Positions 44,062 to 52,281 of a stretch of DNA of 64,000 bases are shown piece after piece. Position 1 is the first letter of the stretch. Every line of letters begins with the position of its first letter. The position numbers and the translations under genes were made by a program. The stretch spans positions 62,001-126,000 of the forward strand of contig NZ_PDDM01000004.1 of assembly GCF_002914585.1 (NCBI RefSeq), in the 5' to 3' direction. This DNA comes from Pseudanabaena sp. BC1403 (GTDB taxonomy: Bacteria; Cyanobacteriota; Cyanobacteriia; Pseudanabaenales; Pseudanabaenaceae). The notes under the pieces were generated by a model that searched no databases, was not told the DNA's origin, and was given only the letters and a program-made list of their open reading frames with translations.

Positions 44062-45318
44062 ATGAAACAAGTTGAGATTTGGCGATCGCAAGCCGCAGCA
44101 ACCCTTGCATTTCTAGTTCCCAAAATTGTCGGCAGTACAATCAATGAAAAAGATGGACTGGTGGATGATCTGGTGCGAGTACTCAATAACTTACCCGCAC
44201 GTCCAGAAACTCGACAGCCCTATGCAGGTATTCTTCCAGCAGCCGATTTACCAACATGGCGCAGTCGGGCAGCCTTAACCCTTAAAGCTTCAGTGCCGAG
44301 GATTCCCGATGTTGAAGGTAGTGTTTTTGATGGGGCGATCGATGATTTGATCCGCTTTCTGCGTAATTTGCCAGCACGTCCGACAGGGCGATCGCCCTAT
44401 GCAGGACTTTTCCCTGCTGCGGATCTGGCAACATGGCGCAAACAAGCCGCGCAGACTTTAGTGGCAGCGATCGGTAATATTGTCGATCCTAAGCTCAATA
44501 GTGCTGATGGCAAAATTGATGACTTGATTCGGGCGATGAGCGGATTGACTTTGCGTCCAATTTTACGAAAACCCTATGAAGGTCTTTACCAAGCGCCAAA
44601 CCTGACCGAACATCGCAAGTTAGCGGCGCGACGCTTAGATCAATTGATTAGGGGACTTAAAGATGATTTCAATGCCAAAGATGTACTAGTTGATAGCACG
44701 ATTCGAGTTCTCAATAATTTGCCCGCACGCAGCCTTGCTCAAGAACCCTATGAAGGCTTATATCCTCGTGCTCCTGAAGTTGTGACTTCTGGGCTGATTA
44801 CCCAAGAACAACTCAGTGCGATCGCACCCTATTCTCGACGCGATCGCCTTGAGAAATTACTGCCCCACCTAAATACGACCATGCAGCGCTATGCAATTAC
44901 GACACCTCTCCGCAAAGCGCATTTCCTTGCTCAAGTGGGACATGAGAGTGATGGATTTAACACTAATGAAGAATATGCTTCTGGTGCAGACTATGAAGGA
45001 CGACGAGATCTCGGCAATACACAATCGGGTGATGGTGTTCGCTTTAAAGGTCGCGGTTTGATCCAAGTTACTGGCCGAGCAAACTATGCTGATTGTGGTC
45101 GAGCTTTGGGCGTGGACTTGATTAATAGTCCTCAGCGTTTGGGAGATTTCGATCTCGCTTGTCTCAGTGCAGGTTGGTTTTGGGACACTCGTGCACTTAA
45201 TAATCATGCCGATCGCGATGATATCCTCACGATTACAAAAATCATCAATGGCGGTACTAATGGCTTAGCCGATCGCGAATCCTATCTAGCCAGAGCAAAG
45301 CGTGTATTGGGAGCTTAA
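44062..45318 (+). CDS. GH19-like glycoside hydrolase with four N-terminal repeats
   Basis: 418 residues, ATG 44062. Residues about 5-240 are four repeats of about 59 residues: W/H-R-x2-A-A-x-T/R-L, an Asp-rich helix (DGLVDDLVRVLNNLPARP), then PYAGL/PYEGLxP. Residues about 245-418 form a chitinase/endolysin-type GH19 domain: LRKAHFLAQVGHESDGFNTN with the likely catalytic Glu, NEEYASGADYEGRRDLGNT, and RFKGRGLIQVTGRANYADCG, the classic signature. GH19 enzymes of this small kind cut peptidoglycan or chitin. There is no signal peptide or membrane helix, so secretion is unexplained. It is the last gene of the cluster, before a strong hairpin. Confidence 0.85.
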   Translation: MKQVEIWRSQAAATLAFLVPKIVGSTINEKDGLVDDLVRVLNNLPARPETRQPYAGILPAADLPTWRSRAALTLKASVPRIPDVEGSVFDGAIDDLIRFLRNLPARPTGRSPYAGLFPAADLATWRKQAAQTLVAAIGNIVDPKLNSADGKIDDLIRAMSGLTLRPILRKPYEGLYQAPNLTEHRKLAARRLDQLIRGLKDDFNAKDVLVDSTIRVLNNLPARSLAQEPYEGLYPRAPEVVTSGLITQEQLSAIAPYSRRDRLEKLLPHLNTTMQRYAITTPLRKAHFLAQVGHESDGFNTNEEYASGADYEGRRDLGNTQSGDGVRFKGRGLIQVTGRANYADCGRALGVDLINSPQRLGDFDLACLSAGWFWDTRALNNHADRDDILTITKIINGGTNGLADRESYLARAKRVLGA

Positions 45319-45321
45319 CCC

Positions 45322-45362
45322 AAAAGATAAAAGGCGGTGCTTTGCACCGCCTTTTATCTTTT
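45322..45362. terminator. Hairpin terminator closing the cluster
   Basis: 19-bp perfect stem AAAAGATAAAAGGCGGTGC (45322-45340), loop TTT, complement at 45344-45362. Confidence 0.75.
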
Positions 45363-45415
45363 GAGATTATGTTTTAATGGATGAATTATGTACAGGTTTT
45401 GGCGAGGAAAAATCC

Positions 45416-45533
45416 ATGAATCTGCAACCTCTAACATCTAAAGAAGCGATCGCGCCAGAGATAGACTATCCTGACAGTCAGATTGCCTTGCCGAACGTTT
45501 ACGAGCTTTAGGTATCGATCCAGACGATGTTTA
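45416..45533 (+). pseudogene. Remnant of a Uma2 (DUF820) gene
   Basis: ATG 45416 opens a 31-codon frame (MNLQPLTSKEAIAPEIDYPD). In a neighbouring frame, 45489-45533 reads LAERLRALGIDPDDV-stop, the typical end of cyanobacterial Uma2 proteins. Compare LRELGIDPDAL of the intact copy at 12.5 kb. Most of the gene is missing. The remnant overlaps the start of the ATPase gene at 45527. Confidence 0.6.
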
Positions 45534-46108
45534 AACCTAATAGTAATTTGGGCTTATGTGGCGCACATCGCACTGGCAAAACGACTTTGGCGATCGCGAT
45601 CGCATCCCATCTAAATATCCCCTTTGTCCGCACTACCACTAGTCAAGTTTTTGCGGATTTGGGTTTAGACCCTGCCGAACCGATGGATTTTAAGACCAGG
45701 CTATTTGTGCAGAATCATGTTCTAGATGCTGCCGAGCAGGTTTGGCAAAATTCAGCAGTACCATTTGTTAGCGATCGTACTCCGATTGACATGATCGCTT
45801 ATACCCTCGGAGATATCCAAGGCAAAACCGAGGTTGACTTTGATTTGCTCAGTCAATATATAGATCGCTGCTTTGCTAGTACCAATCAATTTTTTCAAAA
45901 TCTTGCCATCATTCAACCAGGCATCCCACTTGTCTATGAAGATGGCAAAGCAGCTCTAAATGCTGCATATATTGAGCATATTAATGTTTTAGTGATTGGG
46001 CTATGTAGTGATTCGCGTCTCAAAGCTAATGTATTTTGTAATGCGCGAGATGTGATCGATCTAGAAACTAGAATCCTTAATATTTTGGAATATTTTGAAG
46101 CGCTGTAA
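45527..46108 (+). CDS. P-loop ATPase/kinase (AAA, NadR-like)
   Basis: 193 residues. The Walker A loop GLCGAHRTGKTTLAIAIA occupies residues about 9-26. The rest resembles small P-loop kinase-like proteins of the NadR/AAA_28 type: FVRTTTSQVFADLG, VPFVSDRTPIDMIAYTLGD (likely Walker B/Asp region) and a terminal helix. A nucleoside or nucleotide kinase or a GTP/ATP switch is possible; substrate unknown. The start ATG lies within the Uma2 remnant, so the gene may now use sequences of the dead gene for translation. It is single, with pilin genes downstream. Confidence 0.75.
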   Translation: MFKPNSNLGLCGAHRTGKTTLAIAIASHLNIPFVRTTTSQVFADLGLDPAEPMDFKTRLFVQNHVLDAAEQVWQNSAVPFVSDRTPIDMIAYTLGDIQGKTEVDFDLLSQYIDRCFASTNQFFQNLAIIQPGIPLVYEDGKAALNAAYIEHINVLVIGLCSDSRLKANVFCNARDVIDLETRILNILEYFEAL

Positions 46109-46173
46109 ATCTCTGGAAACTGGGTAACTTGATCTAAGGGAAAAGGATACAAGTTAGTCATAGGTATGGGACA

Positions 46174-46740
46174 GTGGACTTCAGGAATTTAGAATTTATC
46201 GTTGGTTTATGGCTTCGCGATCGCCGTTTTAGTAAACCTCAAGACTCAGAAGGGCAGGGCTTTACATTAATTGAGTTGTTAGTTGTGATCGTTATTATTG
46301 GTTTGCTAGCTGCGATCTCGCTCCCTTCATTTCTTAACCAAGCCAACAAGGCACGCTTTGCAGAAGCTAAGACTTACATCGGCACGATGAGTCGGCTGCA
46401 ACAAGCCTATTATCTGGAAAAAAGAATATTTGCTGATGATATAGGCAAGCTGAACTTGGGGATAAATACATCGACATCAAATTTTACTTATTCAGTGATT
46501 AAGGGTGATATTAATGGCAATACTACCCCATTCCAGTTAGATCAAATTATAACCAATGCTGCAACGCCATCATCCACAACCTTAAAGGCTTTTGTTGGCG
46601 TTGTGGGGATACCTGGGGTCGTCAGAATAGACACCGTTTTTTGTATTGCCAATGATCTTAATATTGCTATCCCTCCTGGATCGCTTAATGCCACTTCACA
46701 AACTATGGTATGTCCGCCCACCTTTTCGCCAGCCGAATAA
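46174..46740 (+). CDS. Type IV pilin-like protein (pilin G/H-type), minor
   Basis: 188 residues, GTG start at 46174. Prepilin leader of 29 residues, cut after Gly29 by PilD; the mature protein starts FTLIELLVVIVIIGLL (Glu at mature position 5). Then comes the N-terminal helix continuing LPSFLNQANKARFAEAKTYI, and a globular part with two Cys (near residues 156 and 180) that may form the C-terminal disulfide loop. The helix region is almost that of the next gene, but the globular part differs. A minor pilin or major-pilin variant is likely. It is terminated by its own hairpin, so it is not co-transcribed with the following pilin. Confidence 0.85.
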   Translation: MDFRNLEFIVGLWLRDRRFSKPQDSEGQGFTLIELLVVIVIIGLLAAISLPSFLNQANKARFAEAKTYIGTMSRLQQAYYLEKRIFADDIGKLNLGINTSTSNFTYSVIKGDINGNTTPFQLDQIITNAATPSSTTLKAFVGVVGIPGVVRIDTVFCIANDLNIAIPPGSLNATSQTMVCPPTFSPAE

Positions 46741-46745
46741 AAACT

Positions 46746-46796
46746 TAAAAACAAAAGCTAAGTCAGCACAAAGTGCTGATTTGGCTTTTGTTTTTA
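46746..46796. terminator. Hairpin terminator after the minor pilin gene
   Basis: 24-bp arms with a few mismatches; inner stem GTCAGCAC-AAA-GTGCTGAT and outer AAAAACAAAAGC/GCTTTTGTTTTT. Confidence 0.65.
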
Positions 46797-46907
46797 GCAA
46801 TCAAAAAATATTTTTTCTTTGAGTGATAGCATCTTGTTTTTTTGTGGGTAAGTTACTTTCACAACCCAACTAGTTAACTAACTCGACATACACGGGAATA
46901 AAGAATT

Positions 46908-47558
46908 ATGAAATCTGAATTCAAGACTAAGCTCATTCAACACATCCTCAACAAGAAGAATGGCGAAAAGGGCTTCACCCTGATCGAATTACTCGTAGTT
47001 ATCATCATCATCGGTATCTTGGCTGCGATCGCGCTTCCTTCTTTCCTCAACCAAGCTTCCAAAGCTCGTCAGTCTGAAGCCAAAACCTATGTAGGTTCCA
47101 TGAATCGTTCTCAGCAATCTTACTATTTGGAAAAACAACAGTTTGCCCCTAACCTCACCACATTGGCAGTTGGTATTGCAAACAAAACTGAAAACTACGG
47201 TTACGGTGTGGCTCTAGCTGGTGCAAAAACTGCAACTGGTACTAACCAAAGTGTTGCTAATTTTGGCGCTCCTTTTAACGCTGTAACGGCTGGTGGAGGT
47301 ACTAACCCTGACACCGTAACTGGTAATGCTGCTGGTGCTATCAAAGCTTATGTTGGCGGTGTTAACATCGCAACACCAGCAGGTACTAATGAAGCTACTA
47401 CCCTAGCCATACTTTGTGAAGCTCAGCTTGCGCCTGTAAATGGTGGTAACGCTGGAAGTGCGGTTATTGCTAACGCCCCAACCTTTTCTACAAATGCTGT
47501 TCCTGTATGTGCTGGTGCTCCTACAACTGGCGGTACGAACTTCGCTCCAATCAACTAG
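46908..47558 (+). CDS. Type IV pilin, major pilin candidate
   Basis: 216 residues, ATG 46908. Leader MKSEFKTKLI...GEKG is 22 residues, followed by FTLIELLVVIIIIGILAAIA; Glu5 present. The head region is Gly/Thr/Asn/Ala-rich (TAGGGTNPDTVTGNAAGAI) with Cys near residues 167 and 201. Codon use is strong (AACAAG, ATCATC runs), which suits a highly expressed major pilin (PilA type). The Thr/Ser-rich head offers many O-glycosylation sites; OGT-type genes follow directly downstream. The pil chemosensory operon at 2.9-11.6 kb would control these pili. Confidence 0.85.
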   Translation: MKSEFKTKLIQHILNKKNGEKGFTLIELLVVIIIIGILAAIALPSFLNQASKARQSEAKTYVGSMNRSQQSYYLEKQQFAPNLTTLAVGIANKTENYGYGVALAGAKTATGTNQSVANFGAPFNAVTAGGGTNPDTVTGNAAGAIKAYVGGVNIATPAGTNEATTLAILCEAQLAPVNGGNAGSAVIANAPTFSTNAVPVCAGAPTTGGTNFAPIN

Positions 47559-47576
47559 TATTTTGGGCTAAAACTT

Positions 47577-47628
47577 ATACCCTTATCTTTGATATTCACT
47601 GTTCTCAGCGAAACAAAGATGAGGGTAT
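47577..47628. terminator. Hairpin terminator after pilA-like gene
   Basis: 15-bp arms ATACCCTTATCTTTG (47577-47591) and CAAAGATGAGGGTAT (47614-47628), one G-T pair, then TTTTT. Confidence 0.65.
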
Positions 47629-47674
47629 TTTTAATTTATTTACTTTATCAATTTTATCTTTGGCGTACATTTCT

Positions 47675-49822
47675 ATGAGAGCAGAGTGGCAAAAATCTTT
47701 ACGAAATAATAGCTACGCCCAAATCATTCAACTTTGTGAACAGGGGATCATTGTAGATCCAAGTTCTAATATCAACTACTGGTATTTGGGGTTAGCTTAT
47801 TTTTTTAATGGAAATGAGGACTTAGCTAAAACTATATGGAGCTCGCGCTTAGAGGGTGTTCTCCATGATGATTTATCAATTCAAGAACTTTGCGAAATTT
47901 TAATCCAAGAAGCCTTAGAGCAAGAACAGATTCAAAAACATGATATCGCACTAAAAATTCGTCGGCAGATAGCTCACATATCACCACAAAATTTTGATAA
48001 CTTAGTTCAGATTGTTTATCTATATTTACAACTTAAAATATTTACTTTAGAAGTTTTACAAGAACTCAACTTATTAGATTTAAATCGATTTGGCACTGTC
48101 AATTCTAGTTCTTTATTTCAGCTAATACAGAATATTCTATATTCACCTCTAGATGAGGAAAAGTCTTTAGATTTTGTGTCTTCTCTGCTGCCTTATGCTG
48201 AAGACAAAGAAGGTTGCATTAATATGTTGCTCTATGTAGCACCAAAAGCTAAAAAATTAGAAACATCAATGAAAATAATTGATATGTGCTTACAGATTAG
48301 TCCTAATAGTATTGCAGTATTAGGCTGTGCTGTCCAGCTTTATATCAACAACAGTTGCTATGACAAAAGTATAAAAATTGCTCGTGGTATTGTGTCAATC
48401 GCTAAAAATCTTACAGAAAAGATTGTGGCGACCCACCTACTTTTAGGAGCATTAATGAGTGCAGGTGGTTATTGGCAAGAGGCTCAAAAAGCTTTTGCTG
48501 ACTATCAATACTTACTAACAGAACTAGTTGACCAAAATCCTATTGATATTCCTATAATTACCCGCTCATATCTCTGTCTGTCATTTTTTTATAATCCCTA
48601 TTTTACTGATACGCCTCGAATCACTCGCCCTATTCAAAATCAAGTTCTAAGTCTATTTCAGGCTAATATTCAACACTCTAATCCGACCCAAACATATAAA
48701 CATGATCTAGTTAAGCAAAAAGGCAAGAAACTAAAAATTGCCTACCTTTCTACTAATTTAAGAAAACACTCTATTGGATGGCTAGCTCGATCCTTATTTC
48801 AATATCATAATCACAACGACTTTGAAATTTATGGTTATTTTCCAGAATATCAAGATAATAAAGATTTTCTACAAGAATGGTACATTAGCCAGATGGATAC
48901 AGCCTATAAAGGCTGGGGGAATGAATTAAAAGTTGCGGAACAAATTTACAACGATGAGATTGATATATTAATTGATCTAGAAAGTTCTACTTCTGGGGCT
49001 TGTTGCAATATAGTAGCCCTTAAACCGGCTCCTTTACAAGCTACTTGGTTAGGTTGGGACGCTTCTGGGATACCTGCAATTGATTACTTTATTGCCGATC
49101 CTTATGTATTACCAGAAAATGCTCAAGAATACTACTCAGAGAAGATTTGGAGATTGCCACAAACATATATAGCTGTTGATGGTTTTGAGACTTCAGTCGC
49201 TACTCTACGCCGCAGTGACTTAGATATTTCTGGTGATGCTATTGTTTATTTTAGTTCTCAAAAAAGTTATAAACGTCACCCCGATACAGTGCGATCACAA
49301 ATGCAAATTATTAAGCAAGTACCAAATAGTTACTTCTTAATTAAGGGAATTGCTGATGAAAAGACCATGCAAGAGTATTTTTATGAGATGGCGGAGTTAG
49401 AAGGGGTAAACTCTGATCGCCTCAGATTTTTACCGTCGGTTAGGTCGGAACAAGAACACAGAGCTAATATGGCGATCGCTGATATAGTTCTGGATACTTA
49501 TCCATACAATGGAGCTACAACCACAATGGAAACCTTATGGATGGGGATTCCATTGGTCACAAGAGTAGGAGAACAATTTGTAGCACGAAATAGTTATGCC
49601 ATGATGATGAATGCTGGAATTACTGAAGGTATTGCTTGGAGTGATGAAGAGTATATTAAGTGGGGTATAAGATTTGGCTCAGAACCAAATTTGAGACGAG
49701 AAGTATCATGGAAGCTGAGAGAATCTCGTAAAACTTCATCTCTTTGGAATGGTAGACAGTTTGCGAAAGAGATGGAAAAAGCTTATACAGAAATGTGGAA
49801 TATCTACTTGCAGAGAAAATAA
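47675..49822 (+). CDS. OGT/SPINDLY-type glycosyltransferase (GT41), copy 1
   Basis: About 715 residues from ATG 47675 (MRAEWQKSLRNNSY); the longer frame would overlap the pilin gene. N-terminal TPR-like helices cover about residues 1-345 (YWYLGLAYFFNGNEDLAKTIW is one unit, written here as YWYLGLAYFFNGNED). The GT41 catalytic domain begins at 351: KLKIAYLSTNLRKHSIGWLA with H365 at the position of the conserved His of OGT, then DILIDLESSTSGA, PAPLQATWLGWDASGIPAID, SQKSYKRHPDTV and DTYPYNGATTTMETLWMG (UDP-sugar site). The family puts GlcNAc or other sugars on Ser/Thr, and bacterial members modify flagellin, pilin or surface proteins. It runs into copy 2 with a one-base overlap. Confidence 0.85.
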   Translation: MRAEWQKSLRNNSYAQIIQLCEQGIIVDPSSNINYWYLGLAYFFNGNEDLAKTIWSSRLEGVLHDDLSIQELCEILIQEALEQEQIQKHDIALKIRRQIAHISPQNFDNLVQIVYLYLQLKIFTLEVLQELNLLDLNRFGTVNSSSLFQLIQNILYSPLDEEKSLDFVSSLLPYAEDKEGCINMLLYVAPKAKKLETSMKIIDMCLQISPNSIAVLGCAVQLYINNSCYDKSIKIARGIVSIAKNLTEKIVATHLLLGALMSAGGYWQEAQKAFADYQYLLTELVDQNPIDIPIITRSYLCLSFFYNPYFTDTPRITRPIQNQVLSLFQANIQHSNPTQTYKHDLVKQKGKKLKIAYLSTNLRKHSIGWLARSLFQYHNHNDFEIYGYFPEYQDNKDFLQEWYISQMDTAYKGWGNELKVAEQIYNDEIDILIDLESSTSGACCNIVALKPAPLQATWLGWDASGIPAIDYFIADPYVLPENAQEYYSEKIWRLPQTYIAVDGFETSVATLRRSDLDISGDAIVYFSSQKSYKRHPDTVRSQMQIIKQVPNSYFLIKGIADEKTMQEYFYEMAELEGVNSDRLRFLPSVRSEQEHRANMAIADIVLDTYPYNGATTTMETLWMGIPLVTRVGEQFVARNSYAMMMNAGITEGIAWSDEEYIKWGIRFGSEPNLRREVSWKLRESRKTSSLWNGRQFAKEMEKAYTEMWNIYLQRK

Positions 49823-51654
49823 TGACAGAAATAGCTTTTAATTATTTAACAGAAGGCAAATATGCCGAAGCGGCTAGTCTCTACGAAACTGCGATCGCTT
49901 CCGAACCTGATACCAAGTCTAACTATTGGTATTTGAGCTTATGTTATTTGTTCCAAGGGAATATAGAAGAAGCCCAGATGGCTTGGTGGGTAACTCTAGA
50001 AGAGGATAGCCCCTATACAGATGACTTTACAGAGTTTTTGAGGCTCTTTGCTACAGAGTTTGGACATAAGTTAAATAAATATGACTTTGCCATACAAATA
50101 TTAAAGGCAAGTATCGAGTTAGAGTCCGAGAACATAAACTTACTAAGAGATCTCGCTCGTTTCTATCGCTTCACATTGCAATATGACAATTGTATTGATG
50201 TAGCTAAAAAATATTTGTCGTTAGCTGAGGATTTACCTGATCGTATCTTTGCAAACCATTTAATTTTGCATTCCCTCATGACCGCAGGTAGCCAGTGGGA
50301 CGAAATATTTTCTACTAGCGATCAACAAATATCATTACTGCGATCAGTAATAAAGCAGAACCCCATTGCTATTGATCCTGTAGCGACAAATCGACTATTT
50401 TGCTCTACATTTTTCCTAGCATATATTCAAGATGATCCAGTAAATAATCGACTACTTCAAAATGAATTAACTAAAATCTGTCAGAACAATTTGAGACTGT
50501 ATAAGAAACATGAAGTAAGTAAATCACGATCAATTAAATCTGGCAATAAACTCAAAATTGGATACTTATCTCATTGCCTTGGCAAAAATTCTGTAGGATG
50601 GCTATCTAGATGGATATTCCAACACCATGATCACGAAAAATTTGCTATTCACACTTATTTTATTTTAGAGAAATCTAATGTAACTGATTCCGTCAAAGAG
50701 GCGATTGCTCAAAATTCTGATAAATACTATCAACTAGGGTATGACGCTATAGAAATAGCTCAAAAGATCCATGATGATGAGATTGATATACTAGTTGATC
50801 TCGACAGCATTACCCTAGATATTACCTGTGAAGTCATGGTAATGAAACCTGCGCCTATACAAGTAACTTGGTTGGGGTTAGATGCATCTGGCATACCTGC
50901 CATAGATTACTTCATTGCCGATCCGTATGTGTTACCAGAAAATGCTCAAGATTATTACTCTGAAAAAATCTGGCGATTACCTAGTACTTATATCGCAGTA
51001 GATGGATTTGAAGTTTTGTTCCCAACTCTCCACCGTGATCAAATTGATATCCCTGAAGATTCGATTATTTATCTCTCAGCCCAATCAGGATATAAAAGAC
51101 ATCCTGATACGGTAAGACTTCAAATGCAGATTATTAAATCAGTACCTAATAGCTTTTTACTAATCAAAGGACTTTCAGATCAAGAAAGTATCCAAAGCTT
51201 TTTTAAAAAAATAGCAACAGAAGAAGGGGTTAATAGCGATCAACTCCGTTTTTTACCAATGGTTGGCGGAGAAGCCGAGCATCGAGCAAATCTGGGAATT
51301 GCTGACGTAATTTTAGATACCTATCCATACAATGGCGCAACTACTACTATGGAAGCTCTATGGATGTGTATTCCTCTAGTTACCAAAGTTGGAGAACAAT
51401 TTGCTGCGCGTAATAGCTATACCATGATGATGAATGCAGGAGTTGTAGAGGGAATTGCTTGGAATGATCAAGAGTATATAGATTGGGGTATTCGACTAGG
51501 TACTGATGAAGATTTGAGAAAGCAAGTATTTTGGAAATTAAAAGAATCTCGTAAAACTTCGCCTTTGTGGAATGCTGAGCAGTTTACTAGAGATATGGAA
51601 TCAGCTTATGAACAAATGTGGGAAGAGAAGAGAGTATTTCATTTTGGAAAATAA
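49822..51654 (+). CDS. OGT/SPINDLY-type glycosyltransferase (GT41), copy 2
   Basis: 611 residues from ATG 49822 in TAATG, one base overlapping the stop of copy 1. It has a shorter TPR part (residues 1-235; AFNYLTEGKYAEAASLYETA). The GT41 domain from 244 is close to copy 1: TWLGLDASGIPAIDYFIADP, GYKRHPDTVRLQMQI and DTYPYNGATTTMEALWMCIP. At the conserved His of the first catalytic motif it has Asn: KIGYLSHCLGKNSVGWLSRW, N256. Either the enzyme uses another base or it is a regulator or partner of copy 1. The last 60 bases are copied at 54.1 kb. Confidence 0.85.
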   Translation: MTEIAFNYLTEGKYAEAASLYETAIASEPDTKSNYWYLSLCYLFQGNIEEAQMAWWVTLEEDSPYTDDFTEFLRLFATEFGHKLNKYDFAIQILKASIELESENINLLRDLARFYRFTLQYDNCIDVAKKYLSLAEDLPDRIFANHLILHSLMTAGSQWDEIFSTSDQQISLLRSVIKQNPIAIDPVATNRLFCSTFFLAYIQDDPVNNRLLQNELTKICQNNLRLYKKHEVSKSRSIKSGNKLKIGYLSHCLGKNSVGWLSRWIFQHHDHEKFAIHTYFILEKSNVTDSVKEAIAQNSDKYYQLGYDAIEIAQKIHDDEIDILVDLDSITLDITCEVMVMKPAPIQVTWLGLDASGIPAIDYFIADPYVLPENAQDYYSEKIWRLPSTYIAVDGFEVLFPTLHRDQIDIPEDSIIYLSAQSGYKRHPDTVRLQMQIIKSVPNSFLLIKGLSDQESIQSFFKKIATEEGVNSDQLRFLPMVGGEAEHRANLGIADVILDTYPYNGATTTMEALWMCIPLVTKVGEQFAARNSYTMMMNAGVVEGIAWNDQEYIDWGIRLGTDEDLRKQVFWKLKESRKTSPLWNAEQFTRDMESAYEQMWEEKRVFHFGK

Positions 51655-51699
51655 TGTACCTTGTGTTTACCTTTATTGCCTACTGCATCTTTAGCCCCA

Positions 51700-52281
51700 T
51701 CAATGCGTGTATGGATTTCTAATTAAGAAAACCACATCGAATTCGTACTCCCAATTGAAGTGGCGATAACATGTAAATCCACTAAAAACATCTAAAATGT
51801 CCTGCAACTTAAAATCATATAAATGATATGGGTTATAATGAGTAGTCTTTTTTGATGGATACGTTAGGATCGCATGATCGATGCCATTGCGATCGCAAAA
51901 TTTTGATAATGTGTATTTGTCAGCAATATGCTCAATTGTCTCTACAGAAATTAGCATGTCGATTTTCTTTGGTGATACCCATTCTGAAATATCTGCTTGG
52001 TAGAACTTAACTTTTTCACTTTCATATTCTTTTGATGCGAAATCAATAATGTCCGAATTAGAATCAACGCCAATTGTGGATTTAACATCAGGATTTGTAG
52101 AAAGTAAGTAGCTACCATAGCCACAACCACAAGCAGCATCACATACTACGCCCTTTGCAAACTGACGTAACAAAGCATATCTTTCAACATGTCTTTGTAC
52201 ACGGATCTTTTGCTCAATCTCTAGCAATTCCGAACGCTCGAGATATATATGCTGGTCTGCTTTGGGGTTAGGTAGATTCAT
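51700..52281 (-). CDS. Class I SAM-dependent methyltransferase
   Basis: 193 residues. Motif I is VVCDAACGCGYGSYLLS (the family's VLDAGCGxG form with an extra Cys), then TIGVDSNSDIIDFA, VKFYQADISEW and DMLISVETIEHI. A small Rossmann methyltransferase without a recognition domain; substrate unknown. It overlaps the glycosyltransferase gene upstream by 14 bases on the same strand, so both are translated together, convergent with the OGT pair. Confidence 0.8.
   Translation of the reverse strand: MNLPNPKADQHIYLERSELLEIEQKIRVQRHVERYALLRQFAKGVVCDAACGCGYGSYLLSTNPDVKSTIGVDSNSDIIDFASKEYESEKVKFYQADISEWVSPKKIDMLISVETIEHIADKYTLSKFCDRNGIDHAILTYPSKKTTHYNPYHLYDFKLQDILDVFSGFTCYRHFNWEYEFDVVFLIRNPYTH

Noticed and set aside
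40541-45318. Cluster as a prophage or phage-tail-like injection system
   Set aside because: No capsid, sheath, tube, baseplate, integrase or terminase features were found; HIP1 sites and base composition match the chromosome.
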